A stretch of DNA of 64,000 nucleotides from Dechloromonas sp. CZR5 (GTDB lineage Bacteria; Pseudomonadota; Gammaproteobacteria; Burkholderiales; Rhodocyclaceae): contig NZ_VUYQ01000007.1 in assembly GCF_008711155.1 (NCBI RefSeq), forward strand, positions 62,001 through 126,000, given 5' to 3'. The notes under the pieces are model-generated. The model was given only the letters and a program-made list of their open reading frames with translations. It was not told the origin of the DNA and did no database searches. Position 1 is the first letter of the stretch. Each line of letters begins with the position of its first letter. Both the position numbers and the translations under genes were made by a program. This document shows, piece after piece, positions 8,340-17,111 of this stretch.

Positions 8340-10622
8340 ATGAGTAAATTTGCAGTGAAAACAACTGCGTTGCTGCTCGCAGCCGGTTTTGCCGCCACCG
8401 CGTGGTCCGCTGAATCGCTGCAGGACGTGATGAAGCGTCGTAACCTGAGCCAGCAGGATCTGCTTGCTGCGGCCAAGACCTATGTCCCGACCGGCAAGCG
8501 CGATGAATTCGTGGTCTTCAGTTCTGGCGGGCAGTCCGGCCAGATTATCGTGTATGGCATCCCGTCCATGCGCATCCTGAAGTACATCGGCGTATTCACG
8601 CCGGAACCGTGGCAAGGCTACGGCTACGACGAAAACTCCAAGGCCGTGCTGCGTCAGGGCAACATCGACGGCAAGGAAATCACCTGGGGCGATACGCACC
8701 ACCCGGCCATTTCCGAAACCCAGGGCAAGTACGACGGTCAGTTCCTGTTCATCAACGACAAGGCCAACCCGCGCCTCGCCGTGATCGACCTGCGTGACTT
8801 CGAAACCAAGCAGATCGTGGTCAACCCGATCTACAAATCGGAACACGGCGGTGCCTTCGTGACGCCGAACACCGAATACGTCATCGAAGCCGCCCAGTAC
8901 GCATCGCCGCTGGAAAACAAGAAGTTCTACCCGCTCGAAGAATTCAACGAGAAATATCGCGGCGGTGTGACCTACTGGAAGTTCGACCGCAAGGAAGGCC
9001 GCATCAATCCGAAGGAATCCTTCTCGCTCGAACTCCCGCCGTACTCGCAGGACTTGTCCGACGCCGGCAAGGGTCCTTCCGACGGCTGGTCCTTCACCAA
9101 CTCCTTCTGCTCCGAGCGCTACGTCGGCGGCATCGAAAAAGGCCGTCCGCCGTACGAAGCCGGCTGTTCCGCCAAGGACACCGACTATCTGCACGTGATC
9201 AACTGGAAGAAGGCTGCCGAACTGGTTGCCGCCGGCAAGGCCAAGACCATCAACGGTCACAAGGTTCTGCCGATCGACGTCGCCGTCAAGGAAGGCATCC
9301 TCTTCCTGGTTCCGGAACCCAAGTCCCCGCACGGCGTCGACGTGACCCCGGACGGCAAGATGCTGGTCGTCTCCGGCAAGCTCGATACCCACGTGTCCGT
9401 CTATTCCTTCGAAAAGATCCAGGCTGCGATCAAGGCCGGCAAGTTCGAATCCAAGGACCCGTACGGCATTCCGGTCATCGGCATGAAGGACGCGCTGCAC
9501 ACGCAAGTCCAGCTCGGCCTCGGCCCCTTGCACACCCAGTATGACTCCAAGACCTGTATCGCCTACACCTCGCTGTACGTCGATTCGCAGGTTGCCAAGT
9601 GGAACTACTGCGAAGGCAAGGTGCTCGACAAGATCTCGGTGCACTACAACATCGGCCACCTGATGGCCATGGAAGGCGATTCCGCCGATCCGAAGGGCCG
9701 TTACCTGGTTGCGCTGAACAAGCTGGCCATTGACCGCTTCGTGCCGGTCGGCCCGCTGCACCCGCAGAACCACCAGCTGATCGACATCTCGAACGACAAG
9801 ATGCAACTGTTGTACGACATGCCGCTGCCGCTGGGCGAGCCGCACTACGCCGTCGCCATCGACGCCACCAAGCTGAAGCCGGGCGTCCGCTACAAGGTCG
9901 GTACCGACTCCCGTACGGACAAGCCGCACCCGGGCGCCGTCCGCGCCGGCGAGGAAGTCACCACCAAGAAGGGCAACAAGATCGAGGTCAAGGGTACGTT
10001 GATCCGTTCGCACATCACGCCGGAAACCATCGAGGCTGAAGTGGGCGACGAAATCACCATCCACCTGACCAACCTCGAACGCGCCCAGGACGAAACCCAC
10101 GGCTTCACCGTGTCGACCTACAACGTCCACGCTTCCGTGGAACCGGGCAAGACGGTCACCGTCAAGTTCAAGGCCGACAAGGAAGGCGTCTATCCGTACT
10201 ACTGCACGGAATTCTGCTCCGCACTGCACCTCGAAATGCAAGGCTACCTGCTCGTCAAGCCGAAGGGCTGGAAGCCGACCAAGACCGAGATGGCCAAGCA
10301 GAACTACACCGAAGCCGACTACAAGGCGACCGTCAAGAAGGTTGCTGACACCCAGGCTGTCATTGATTCCGTGGTGGGTTACATCACCAGCGTGAACTTC
10401 AAGGACTTCCCGGATGTCGTGGCCATGGTCGACGATGCAACCGACCAGCTCGGCAAGATGAAGGATGCCAAGGCCAAGCACGAAGCCGCAGCCGCCAAGA
10501 AGGATTGGGAACAAGCCAACCTGTGGGCTGAGCAAGTGTGGCAGTATCAGGTCAAGGCTGCCGACCTCGGCCTGCGCGCCAAGACCTACCTTGAGCAGAA
10601 CGGCGCCAAGAAGGTCAAGTAA
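8340..10622 (+). CDS. nosZ: Nitrous oxide reductase, clade II (Sec-exported)
   Basis: A 760-residue periplasmic copper enzyme reducing N2O to N2. The signal peptide (KTTALLLAAGFAATAWS) lacks a twin-arginine motif, the mark of clade II. CuZ ligands appear in DTHHP, EHGG, SPHGVDV, GPLHTQYD, NIGHL and EPHYAV. The CuA site is His about 587 and CTEFCSALHLEM (Cys 622, Cys 626, His 630, Met 633). After the cupredoxin domain comes a helical, lysine-rich extension of about 115 residues with no heme motif. Start 8340 is preferred over 8334 because GGGAG lies eight bases before it. It heads the nosZ-C1-C2-B-D-G-H run. Confidence 0.97.
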   Translation: MSKFAVKTTALLLAAGFAATAWSAESLQDVMKRRNLSQQDLLAAAKTYVPTGKRDEFVVFSSGGQSGQIIVYGIPSMRILKYIGVFTPEPWQGYGYDENSKAVLRQGNIDGKEITWGDTHHPAISETQGKYDGQFLFINDKANPRLAVIDLRDFETKQIVVNPIYKSEHGGAFVTPNTEYVIEAAQYASPLENKKFYPLEEFNEKYRGGVTYWKFDRKEGRINPKESFSLELPPYSQDLSDAGKGPSDGWSFTNSFCSERYVGGIEKGRPPYEAGCSAKDTDYLHVINWKKAAELVAAGKAKTINGHKVLPIDVAVKEGILFLVPEPKSPHGVDVTPDGKMLVVSGKLDTHVSVYSFEKIQAAIKAGKFESKDPYGIPVIGMKDALHTQVQLGLGPLHTQYDSKTCIAYTSLYVDSQVAKWNYCEGKVLDKISVHYNIGHLMAMEGDSADPKGRYLVALNKLAIDRFVPVGPLHPQNHQLIDISNDKMQLLYDMPLPLGEPHYAVAIDATKLKPGVRYKVGTDSRTDKPHPGAVRAGEEVTTKKGNKIEVKGTLIRSHITPETIEAEVGDEITIHLTNLERAQDETHGFTVSTYNVHASVEPGKTVTVKFKADKEGVYPYYCTEFCSALHLEMQGYLLVKPKGWKPTKTEMAKQNYTEADYKATVKKVADTQAVIDSVVGYITSVNFKDFPDVVAMVDDATDQLGKMKDAKAKHEAAAAKKDWEQANLWAEQVWQYQVKAADLGLRAKTYLEQNGAKKVK

Positions 10623-10653
10623 GCCAAAAGTTGATCTGACTTAAGGCAATTAT

Positions 10654-10680
10654 CGGGGAGCAGAGTCAATCTGCTCCCCG
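10654..10680 (+). terminator. Strong hairpin between nosZ and nosC1
   Basis: A perfect 11-bp inverted repeat, CGGGGAGCAGA at 10654-10664 and TCTGCTCCCCG at 10670-10680, with a five-base loop and a short T-rich tail. It lies 31 bases past the nosZ stop. It may be a partial terminator or a processing hairpin that sets nosZ mRNA level above the downstream genes. Confidence 0.65.
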
Positions 10681-10704
10681 TTTCACTTTCAGGAGGGAAT
10701 AACC

Positions 10705-11013
10705 ATGAAATTTGTAATGACTCTGATCGCGGCAACCATCATCGCCGCACCGGCAATCGCCGCACCGGATGGCGCTACCCTGTACCAGGAGAAGACCTGC
10801 TGGTCCTGCCACGGCAAGGATGGCAAGAAGACCCTGACCCCCGCTTTCCCGAAGATTGCCGGGCAAAATGCCGCCTATGCCGAACAACAGATGAAGGACA
10901 TCAAGAGCGGTGCTCGTGCCAACGGCCAGGCCGCCGCGATGAAGGGCGTCATGGAGCTGGTCAATGACGAGGAAATCAAGGCCCTCGCCGACTACCTGTC
11001 GAAGCTGAAATAA
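10705..11013 (+). CDS. nosC1: Small monoheme cytochrome c of the nos cluster (NosC1-like)
   Basis: A 102-residue periplasmic class I cytochrome c. The signal peptide ends at AIAAP. The heme site is CWSCHGKDG, the axial Met region is probably within the AAAMKGVMELV segment, and the C-terminal helix is EEIKALADYLSKLK. An AGGAGG ribosome-binding site lies 8 bases before the ATG. In clade II nos clusters such small cytochromes are proposed to carry electrons from the NosGH quinol dehydrogenase to NosZ. It sits directly after nosZ and before the diheme cytochrome. Confidence 0.85.
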   Translation: MKFVMTLIAATIIAAPAIAAPDGATLYQEKTCWSCHGKDGKKTLTPAFPKIAGQNAAYAEQQMKDIKSGARANGQAAAMKGVMELVNDEEIKALADYLSKLK

Positions 11014-11019
11014 GCCAAG

Positions 11020-11037
11020 AGCCCGGAGTGACGGGCT
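11020..11037 (+). other. Weak hairpin after nosC1
   Basis: Six-bp inverted arms AGCCCG (11020-11025) and CGGGCT (11032-11037) with a six-base loop lie just past the nosC1 stop. No T-run follows, so it looks more like an mRNA-stability hairpin than a terminator. Confidence 0.35.
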
Positions 11038-11123
11038 TATGACCCACATCAAGGAGTGCTGATATAGGGCATTGGATAATGCACTCATCGCTCCTCGGAC
11101 CTAGCCATAAAAGGATATCTGAC

Positions 11124-11855
11124 ATGAAAGCATCACTTCTGATGGTTGCCCTGCTCAGCGCGGGTGTCGCATTTGCCGGCCCCCCCGCCCCACACCAGCA
11201 AGGCATTGAAGGCAAGGATTACAAATGGAACGCCCAGGGCGGCGAAAAGTCCGAAGCCCTGAACAAGAAGGGCGACAAGAAAGCCGGTGCCGAAGGCTAC
11301 GAAGTCTGCGGCGCCTGCCACCTGCCCTCCGGCGCCGGCCGCCCGGACGGCACCTTCCCGCAACTCGCCGGCCAGCACACCACCGTGCTGATCAAGCAGA
11401 TGGCCGACATCCGTGCCGGCCTGCGCGACAACCCGACGATGTATCCGTTTGCCGCCACGCTGACCGATGCCCAGGAACTGGCTGACGTTTCCGCCTACAT
11501 CGAAAGCCTGTGCATTCCGCTTGAGCACGGCAAGTACGAAGGCGCCGATGCTGCCATCAAGGTAGCCCAGGGCAAGGAGTTGTATGAGAAGCAATGCCTG
11601 GAATGCCACGGCAAGAACGGCGAAGGCGACAAGGCCAAGTTCTACCCGGTTATCGCCGGCCAGCACTACAAGTACCTGCTCCGCCAGATGACCGAAATCC
11701 GCGACGGACACCGCCGTAACGCCAACCCGGACATGGTCAAGGTCATCAAGCCCTACACCAATGATCAACTGGTCGCCATCTCGGCCTACCAGTCCAGCCT
11801 GACAATGCCGGGCTCCATGTGCAAGCCGAAAGCCGGCGCTGCCAAGAAGAAGTAA
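11124..11855 (+). CDS. nosC2: Diheme cytochrome c of the nos cluster (NosC2-like)
   Basis: A 243-residue exported protein with signal peptide MKASLLMVALLSAGVAFAGP and two c-type domains: heme site CGACHLPSGAGRPDG, then CLECHGKNGEGD. Each domain has a FPQLAGQH or YPVIAGQH motif followed by a helix containing IKQM or LRQM. The C-terminus is lysine-rich. It resembles cytochrome c4-type proteins and is probably the second electron carrier to NosZ. An AAAGGA site lies eight bases before the chosen ATG, so the further upstream in-frame ATG at 11079 is not used. Convergence with neighbours is absent; it belongs to the nos run. Confidence 0.86.
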   Translation: MKASLLMVALLSAGVAFAGPPAPHQQGIEGKDYKWNAQGGEKSEALNKKGDKKAGAEGYEVCGACHLPSGAGRPDGTFPQLAGQHTTVLIKQMADIRAGLRDNPTMYPFAATLTDAQELADVSAYIESLCIPLEHGKYEGADAAIKVAQGKELYEKQCLECHGKNGEGDKAKFYPVIAGQHYKYLLRQMTEIRDGHRRNANPDMVKVIKPYTNDQLVAISAYQSSLTMPGSMCKPKAGAAKKK

Positions 11856-11874
11856 ACTGCACCACTGCAGGATC

Positions 11875-11919
11875 GCGGCTGCCCTCGCGGCAGCCGCAAC
11901 CCCGGTCAGCAGCCGGGTT
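11875..11919 (+). other. Double hairpin between nosC2 and nosB
   Basis: GCGGCTGCC at 11875-11883 and GGCAGCCGC at 11889-11897 form a perfect 9-bp stem with a five-base loop. A second stem of five to six G-C pairs follows at about 11901-11918, with a T triplet at its end. Together they fill most of the 87-base gap and probably act in processing or attenuation. Confidence 0.55.
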
Positions 11920-11942
11920 TGCAACGAACAGAGAACAGCGAC

Positions 11943-12917
11943 ATGGAAAAACAAAACAAAATCGTCGGTGGGCTGACCCTGATCTCTCTGATCTGCCTGG
12001 TCGCCGCCTATTTCGCCCCAATTTGGTGGGTCTCCCTGACCGCCCCGAACTACCCGAAAGACGCCTTCCCGGATGGCATCCGCATCCATTTCCATTTCGA
12101 TGGCGTCTATAACGGCTGCAAGGCAGCCGGCAAGGGAACCCGCATGGCCAACGAGATCATCCAGAAGGATCTCGCCCATGACGACGAGCGCTACAACCCC
12201 ATTCTCGACGCCCAGAAGAACGTCGACAAGGGTGCCGAAGGCCTCGACTGCGTTCATGAAATGAACACCATCAACCACTATGTCGGGATGTTCCCGATCG
12301 CCACCGGCGCGCCGGTCGAAAAGCCGCTGGCCAAGTTCTTCTTCGGCTTCTTCGCCGTCATGATGATCGCCTTTGCGATGACCGGGAAAAAGGCCAGGAT
12401 CATGACCCTGGCTGCCGGTTTCACCGCCGTGGCCGCCTGGATGATCGTCGATCAGTTCGTCCTGGGCCACCTCGCCAGTCATGTCGAACACTACACGAAG
12501 GAAGCCGGTACCTTCTTCAAGGAGCCCGACAAGATCAAGGTGTGGGGCGACAACGTCAGCAACGTTTCCAAAATCGTCATCTTCGGCCTGATCGCCGTCA
12601 TGGGCGTCGTCGTCGCGGCAACCGCTAAAATCCGCCCCTTCCAGCTGCTGCTGGCGCTGATTCCGGCCTTGCTGCCACTCTTCTTCGTGATCACCTACGC
12701 CGGCTGGCTGTGGTTCTTCGGCCATAACCTGCACCCATGGGGCGCCTTCACGGTCAAGCCCTTCATGCCCACCGTCTTTGGCGAAGGCAAGGTCGCGCAG
12801 TTCTCGACCTTCTCCTACCCCTATTGGGGCTACGGCCTGCTGCTGGTCATCTTCGTCTGCATGATGCTGGCGCTGCTGATCCGCCGCAAGCAACTGCGCG
12901 AAGGCACGGTCGAGTAA
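11943..12917 (+). CDS. nosB: NosB-like membrane protein of the clade II nos cluster
   Basis: A 324-residue membrane protein with an N-terminal helix, a periplasmic loop of about 100 residues (containing GIRIHFHFDGVYNGCK and GLDCVHEMNTINHYVGM) and about five C-terminal helices. The loop cysteines and the His-rich stretch are notable. Topology, length and position between the nos cytochromes and nosD match NosB, a membrane protein needed for N2O respiration in Wolinella succinogenes and found only in clade II clusters. Its biochemical role is not settled. The start ATG 11943 sits eight bases after GAGAACAG. The nosD GTG start follows the stop by five bases. Confidence 0.75.
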   Translation: MEKQNKIVGGLTLISLICLVAAYFAPIWWVSLTAPNYPKDAFPDGIRIHFHFDGVYNGCKAAGKGTRMANEIIQKDLAHDDERYNPILDAQKNVDKGAEGLDCVHEMNTINHYVGMFPIATGAPVEKPLAKFFFGFFAVMMIAFAMTGKKARIMTLAAGFTAVAAWMIVDQFVLGHLASHVEHYTKEAGTFFKEPDKIKVWGDNVSNVSKIVIFGLIAVMGVVVAATAKIRPFQLLLALIPALLPLFFVITYAGWLWFFGHNLHPWGAFTVKPFMPTVFGEGKVAQFSTFSYPYWGYGLLLVIFVCMMLALLIRRKQLREGTVE

Positions 12918-12922
12918 GCGTC

Positions 12923-14275
12923 GTGAGCGCCTTGAATCACCTGGCCAGACTGGGGCTGGCCACAACGCTCCTGCTAGCCATCAGCAACGGCATTTCGGAA
13001 ACCCAGTCGGAAGTGCCCGCCGGCATGGGTGCCCGCGCCGATGTCGACCGTCCAAAGCCGACTTTCATGCTGCACGAGCGCGACAAGCGTGTCCATGGAC
13101 TGAAGCCCTTCCAGGATATTGTCGATAAAGCTGCCCCGGGCTCCGTCATCAAGCCGCCCCCCGGGGCCTATGCCGGTCCGGTGGTCATCAACAAGCCGTT
13201 GACCATTGACGGTGCCGATCAGGTCACCATCGATGCCGGCGACCGTGGAACCGTCATGATGATCAATGCCGGCAACACGACCATCCGCGGCGTGCGTCTG
13301 ACCGGATCTGGCGACTCGCACGACACCGACGATTCCTGTCTCGACGTGCGAGGCAACAACAACGTGATCGAGAACGTCGTCGCCGACAACTGTCTGTTCG
13401 GCATCGACCTCAAGCAAGTCAACCACAGCACCATCAAGAACAACCGCATCAGCTCCAAGGATCGCGAACTCGGTGTGCGTGGCGATGGCCTGCGCCTGTG
13501 GTACAGCAGTGACAACCTGGTCGAAGGCAACCAGGTTATCGACTCGCGCGACATGGTGGCCTGGTATTCGCACCGCAACATCTATCGCAACAATATCGGC
13601 AAGCGCAGCCGCTATTCGATCCACTTCATGTTTGCCAACGACAACGTCGTCGAGGGCAACAAATTCTACGACAACGCGGTCGGCGTCTATTTCATGTACA
13701 CCGAGGGCGGGGTCGTACGCAACAACGTCATCTCGCATGCCACCGGCGCGGCCGGCATGGGCATCGGCTTCAAGGAAGCCTCCGGCACGATCATCGAGAA
13801 CAACGAGATCATCTACTGCGCCATCGGTATCGGTTCCGACCTCTCGCCGTTCCAGCCCGACTCGACCATCGAGATCCGCCAGAACCGCTTCGCCTTCAAC
13901 GGCATCGGCATCCAGTTCAACAGCGAGACCGGCGGCAATCGCCTGATCGACAACGTCTTCGAAGGCAACCTGACCCAGGTCACCTACGGCGGCCGCGGCA
14001 ATTTGGGTGGCAAGAACTTCTGGGAAGGCAACTACTGGGACGACTACCAGGGCTTTGACCGCAACGGCGATGGCTATGGCGACAATCCGCATGAGCTGCT
14101 CTCCTTCGCCGACCAGATCTGGATGGAACTGCCGATTGCCCGCTTCTTCCGCAGCTCTCCGGTCATGGAACTGCTCGACTTTCTGGAACGCCTCGCGCCG
14201 TTCTCGACACCGGACCTGATCCTGCGTGACGAGAAGCCCCGCTTCGTCAAACCGACCAAGGTAGCCACCGCATGA
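12923..14275 (+). CDS. nosD: NosD, periplasmic right-handed beta-helix copper-insertion protein
   Basis: A 450-residue protein with an N-terminal signal-like helix followed by a long run of parallel beta-helix repeats (N-x-I/V-x-x-N motifs such as NNVIENVVADN, NHSTIKNNRIS, DNLVEGNQV, HRNIYRNNIG). NosD works with the NosFY ABC transporter to supply sulfur and copper for the CuZ cluster. The C-terminal GNYWDDYQGFDRNGDGYGD segment is a family signature. The start is taken as GTG 12923, five bases past nosB, because the frame upstream only shadows nosB. The nosG ATG overlaps the stop by four bases. Confidence 0.92.
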   Translation: MSALNHLARLGLATTLLLAISNGISETQSEVPAGMGARADVDRPKPTFMLHERDKRVHGLKPFQDIVDKAAPGSVIKPPPGAYAGPVVINKPLTIDGADQVTIDAGDRGTVMMINAGNTTIRGVRLTGSGDSHDTDDSCLDVRGNNNVIENVVADNCLFGIDLKQVNHSTIKNNRISSKDRELGVRGDGLRLWYSSDNLVEGNQVIDSRDMVAWYSHRNIYRNNIGKRSRYSIHFMFANDNVVEGNKFYDNAVGVYFMYTEGGVVRNNVISHATGAAGMGIGFKEASGTIIENNEIIYCAIGIGSDLSPFQPDSTIEIRQNRFAFNGIGIQFNSETGGNRLIDNVFEGNLTQVTYGGRGNLGGKNFWEGNYWDDYQGFDRNGDGYGDNPHELLSFADQIWMELPIARFFRSSPVMELLDFLERLAPFSTPDLILRDEKPRFVKPTKVATA

Positions 14276-15135
14276 GTGCCCCCGAAGACGGCGACCGCAA
14301 GCCTGCGGCCGATACGAAACCCGCTGTTTCGATCGCCAAGAAACAAACCAACCGCCGCCGCGTGCTGCGCACCATCCTGCTGACCGGCGGCGTGCTCGGC
14401 GCAGCGACCTCCGGTTTTCTGCCGCTGATTTACTCCAAGAAGCAACGCCTGCGTCCCCCCGGCGCGCTCGATGAAAAGGACTTCCTGGCCAGCTGCATCA
14501 AGTGCGGCCAGTGCGTGCAAGTCTGTCCCGTCCAGGCGATCAAGCTGGCTGACCTTGTCGACGGCATGGGGGTCGGCGTCCCGATGATCGATGCCCGCGA
14601 ACAGGCCTGCGACTTCTCCTGCGATGCCGTGCAGTGCATTCTCGCCTGCCCGACCGGTTCGCTGACCTATCACAAGCCGGAATTCATGCCGGTCCGTTCC
14701 GGTGCGCAACTCTCGGCCAAGCCCATCCTGCTCGCCAAGGAAAAGGATGCCGAGCCGACCCTCAACCTGAATGAGCGCATGGGTGTGGCCCGCCTGGTCC
14801 GCCCCGAGGCCTGCCTGGCCATTCAGGGCAAGGGTTTCAAAGGGCAGACCCGTGGCCCCGGCTTCAAGGGCAAACTGCGGTACATGGATGTCGATCGCTG
14901 GAAGCCGATCAAGATCGCCGACCATCCCTACGACATCGCCGAATGCGACCTTTGCGTCCGCGAGTGCCCGATCAAGGGCGCCATCTCCATCGAGACGGTT
15001 TTTGCGCCCGATGGCAGCAAACGCAAATCCCCTGTCGTACACGAACCCTGCGTCGGCTGCGGCGTCTGCGAAATGGTCTGTCCGGTCGAACCCACGGCCA
15101 TCAGCATTGAAGCCCGGGAGGTGTGGAAGGTATGA
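14272..15135 (+). CDS. nosG: NosG, NapG-like ferredoxin-type periplasmic Fe-S protein
   Basis: A 287-residue protein with an N-terminal basic/helical segment (NRRRVLRTILLTGGVLGAATSGFLP) that may be a Tat-like signal or anchor. Four [4Fe-4S] motifs follow: CIKCGQCVQVCP, the irregular C..SCDAVQCILACP, CDLCVRECP and CVGCGVCEMVCP. It is the NapG homologue of clade II nos clusters, proposed to form a quinol dehydrogenase with NosH that passes electrons to the nos cytochromes. The ATG overlaps the nosD stop, and its own stop overlaps the nosH start (ATGA), indicating tight coupling. Confidence 0.92.
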   Translation: MSAPEDGDRKPAADTKPAVSIAKKQTNRRRVLRTILLTGGVLGAATSGFLPLIYSKKQRLRPPGALDEKDFLASCIKCGQCVQVCPVQAIKLADLVDGMGVGVPMIDAREQACDFSCDAVQCILACPTGSLTYHKPEFMPVRSGAQLSAKPILLAKEKDAEPTLNLNERMGVARLVRPEACLAIQGKGFKGQTRGPGFKGKLRYMDVDRWKPIKIADHPYDIAECDLCVRECPIKGAISIETVFAPDGSKRKSPVVHEPCVGCGVCEMVCPVEPTAISIEAREVWKV

Positions 15136-16115
15136 GCGATCTCCTCAAACGCCGTTTCCGCGAACAGATCAAGATCATGTTCGGCTGGGAACCGGCCAAG
15201 CCGGAAAAGATTTCGGAGCGCGCCCAGGAAGTTCATGTCCTCAAGCGCATGACCAACAAGCAGGACCTGCAGGCGGCCAAGGCCCATCAGCGCGCCCATC
15301 AGGAAACCTCCAACAAGTGGCGTAACCGCCGCTGGGCAACGCTGATCTTCGCCAACCTGCTGTTCACTCTCTCCTTCGCGCTGGACATCCAGATTCTCGA
15401 AGGTGCGCTTACCGCTTCCCGCTTTGTCGGTTTCCACCTGATCGACCTGAATTCCGCCCTGCAGGTGATGCTCGCCCACAAGCACATCATCAACAACCTG
15501 CTCATCGGTACGGGAACCGTTCTGGTCCTGTGGGTACTGCTCGGTGGCCGCACCTTCTGCTCGTGGGTCTGCCCCTACCACCTGCTGGCCGAATGGGCCG
15601 AGAAAATCCATCTCTTCCTGGCCAGGAAAAAGCTGGTCACCGACCAGACCATGGACCGCCGCCTGCGCACGGTGTTCTGGATCGTCTTCGCGCTGCTGGC
15701 GCTGCTCACCGGCTACACCGTCTATGAAGCCATCTCACCCACCGGCATCGTCTCGCGCGCCCTGATCTACGGCCCGGGACTGGCCATGCTGTGGGTGCTG
15801 GCCCTGCTCTTCTTCGAGGTCTTCTTCTCGCGTCGTGCCTGGTGTCGCTATGCCTGCCCGATCGGCCTGACCTACGGCGTCGTCGGCATCATTTCCCCGG
15901 TTCGCATCAAGTACAAGCTCGATGGCTGTTTCCACGAAGGCGATTGCCGCAAGGTCTGCCTGGTTCCGCATGTCCTCGACACGGTGATCAAGGGGCGCGC
16001 CGTCGAACCGGAAGTACCGATCGGTCCGGACTGCACACGCTGCGGACTGTGCGTCGACACCTGCCCGACGGGCTCGCTGAGCTTCGAAATCAAGGGCTTG
16101 CAGAAGCTGCTGTAA
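15132..16115 (+). CDS. nosH: NosH, NapH-like membrane quinol dehydrogenase
   Basis: A 327-residue inner-membrane protein with four main helices. The cytoplasmic cysteine pairs are in TFCSWVCPYHLLAEW and WCRYACPIGL. Two polyferredoxin motifs lie at the C-terminus: CFHEGDCRKVCLVPH and CTRCGLCVDTCPTG. This is the NapH/NosH pattern for a quinol-oxidising subunit. The long cytosolic N-terminus of about 75 residues rich in Gln, Arg and Lys is typical of the NosH group. Its last 26 bases overlap the convergent zapE gene. No nosR is present in this window, as expected for clade II clusters. Confidence 0.92.
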   Translation: MSDLLKRRFREQIKIMFGWEPAKPEKISERAQEVHVLKRMTNKQDLQAAKAHQRAHQETSNKWRNRRWATLIFANLLFTLSFALDIQILEGALTASRFVGFHLIDLNSALQVMLAHKHIINNLLIGTGTVLVLWVLLGGRTFCSWVCPYHLLAEWAEKIHLFLARKKLVTDQTMDRRLRTVFWIVFALLALLTGYTVYEAISPTGIVSRALIYGPGLAMLWVLALLFFEVFFSRRAWCRYACPIGLTYGVVGIISPVRIKYKLDGCFHEGDCRKVCLVPHVLDTVIKGRAVEPEVPIGPDCTRCGLCVDTCPTGSLSFEIKGLQKLL

Positions 16116-17109
16116 GACACTCGGCAGACAAGGAGCACAAGGCGATCAGGCGCGATTCGGCGCGCGCCAGATCCCGGCCGAGCATCTGCCGCAACGGGTC
16201 GCCGATGCGCAGAAAAACCGATTCAGCGGGCTCTTCCGCCGTGATCGCCAGCGGCACCTGCCGCTCCCAAAGCACGTCGGCCAGCCAGACCAGGCGACGC
16301 AGGGCATCTCCATCGCGCTCGCCGAAACGCGGGATACTCCACAGAGCGAGCGCCGAGCCCGATTCGAAAAGTCGCGCATAGTCGCCATGGCAGCACGGCC
16401 GCCGGCACAGGTCATCAAACGAAGCCGCGACAACGCATGGCGATACGCTTTCCAGATCGCCCCTCAACTGGGCGCGTGCAGCTGCCGTATCCGGCACCAG
16501 CCACCGCTGCCCGACCGGCTGATGAGCGCGGCGATAATCGACGCCCGCATCCAGTTCGATCGATTGGCACCATGCCGAGAGCTGTTCGATCAGCGGGGCG
16601 AAATGGCGTTGCCGGTCTCCCTCGGCGACGAATCCGGTCGGCGGCGGGTTGGCGGTGACGAGCAGGCTCACACCCTGTTCCGCCAGGTAGCCGAAGGCGC
16701 GGCTGAGAATCTGCGCATCGGCGACGTCGTGGATATGAAACTCGTCAAAGGCCAGCAACCGGGCCTGCCCGACCAGCCTGTCGATCGCGACGGTGAAGTC
16801 GTGCCGTGCCGGTCCGGCAAAAACACGGTGAAAGGCATCAAGGAAGGCCAGTTGATGCCATCGACAGGCCATCCCCGCCGGTGCGGCGGCCACGGTGGCA
16901 TCCACCAGCCGGGTCTTGCCGCGTCCGACACCGCCCCACAGAAAGATACCGCGTGCCACCCGCCCCGTCGTGCGTTTGCCCGCACCGGCCACCACCTCCG
17001 CCAGCAGCCGCGCCAGCTGCTGTGCGACGAGATGCTGCGCCGGGTCCGGCTGAATTCCACCCTGCGAAAAATGGCGGAGGATCGCGCCCGGATCGCTCGG
17101 TTCAGCCAT
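16090..17109 (-). CDS. zapE: Cell-division P-loop ATPase ZapE (AFG1-like)
   Basis: A 339-residue cytoplasmic P-loop ATPase. Walker A is GGVGRGKTRLVD at about residues 57-68, Walker B is LLAFDEFHIHD, and the sensor region is LLVTANPPP. The order and the DEFHVxD signature match the AFG1/ZapE family, involved in FtsZ ring dynamics in bacteria. The start ATG 17109 is supported by family length; the open frame further upstream is antisense to the LysR gene. It is convergent with and overlaps nosH. It has no obvious link to denitrification and, with the next two genes, interrupts the nos cluster. Confidence 0.87.
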   Translation of the reverse strand: MAEPSDPGAILRHFSQGGIQPDPAQHLVAQQLARLLAEVVAGAGKRTTGRVARGIFLWGGVGRGKTRLVDATVAAAPAGMACRWHQLAFLDAFHRVFAGPARHDFTVAIDRLVGQARLLAFDEFHIHDVADAQILSRAFGYLAEQGVSLLVTANPPPTGFVAEGDRQRHFAPLIEQLSAWCQSIELDAGVDYRRAHQPVGQRWLVPDTAAARAQLRGDLESVSPCVVAASFDDLCRRPCCHGDYARLFESGSALALWSIPRFGERDGDALRRLVWLADVLWERQVPLAITAEEPAESVFLRIGDPLRQMLGRDLARAESRLIALCSLSAECLTAASASP

Positions 17110-17111
17110 GA

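Noticed and set aside
8283..10535. A 750-codon open frame antisense to nosZ
   Set aside because: It is the mirror of a high-GC, codon-biased gene; its composition (Val, Asp, His-rich) has no domain and the plus-strand frame is clearly nosZ.
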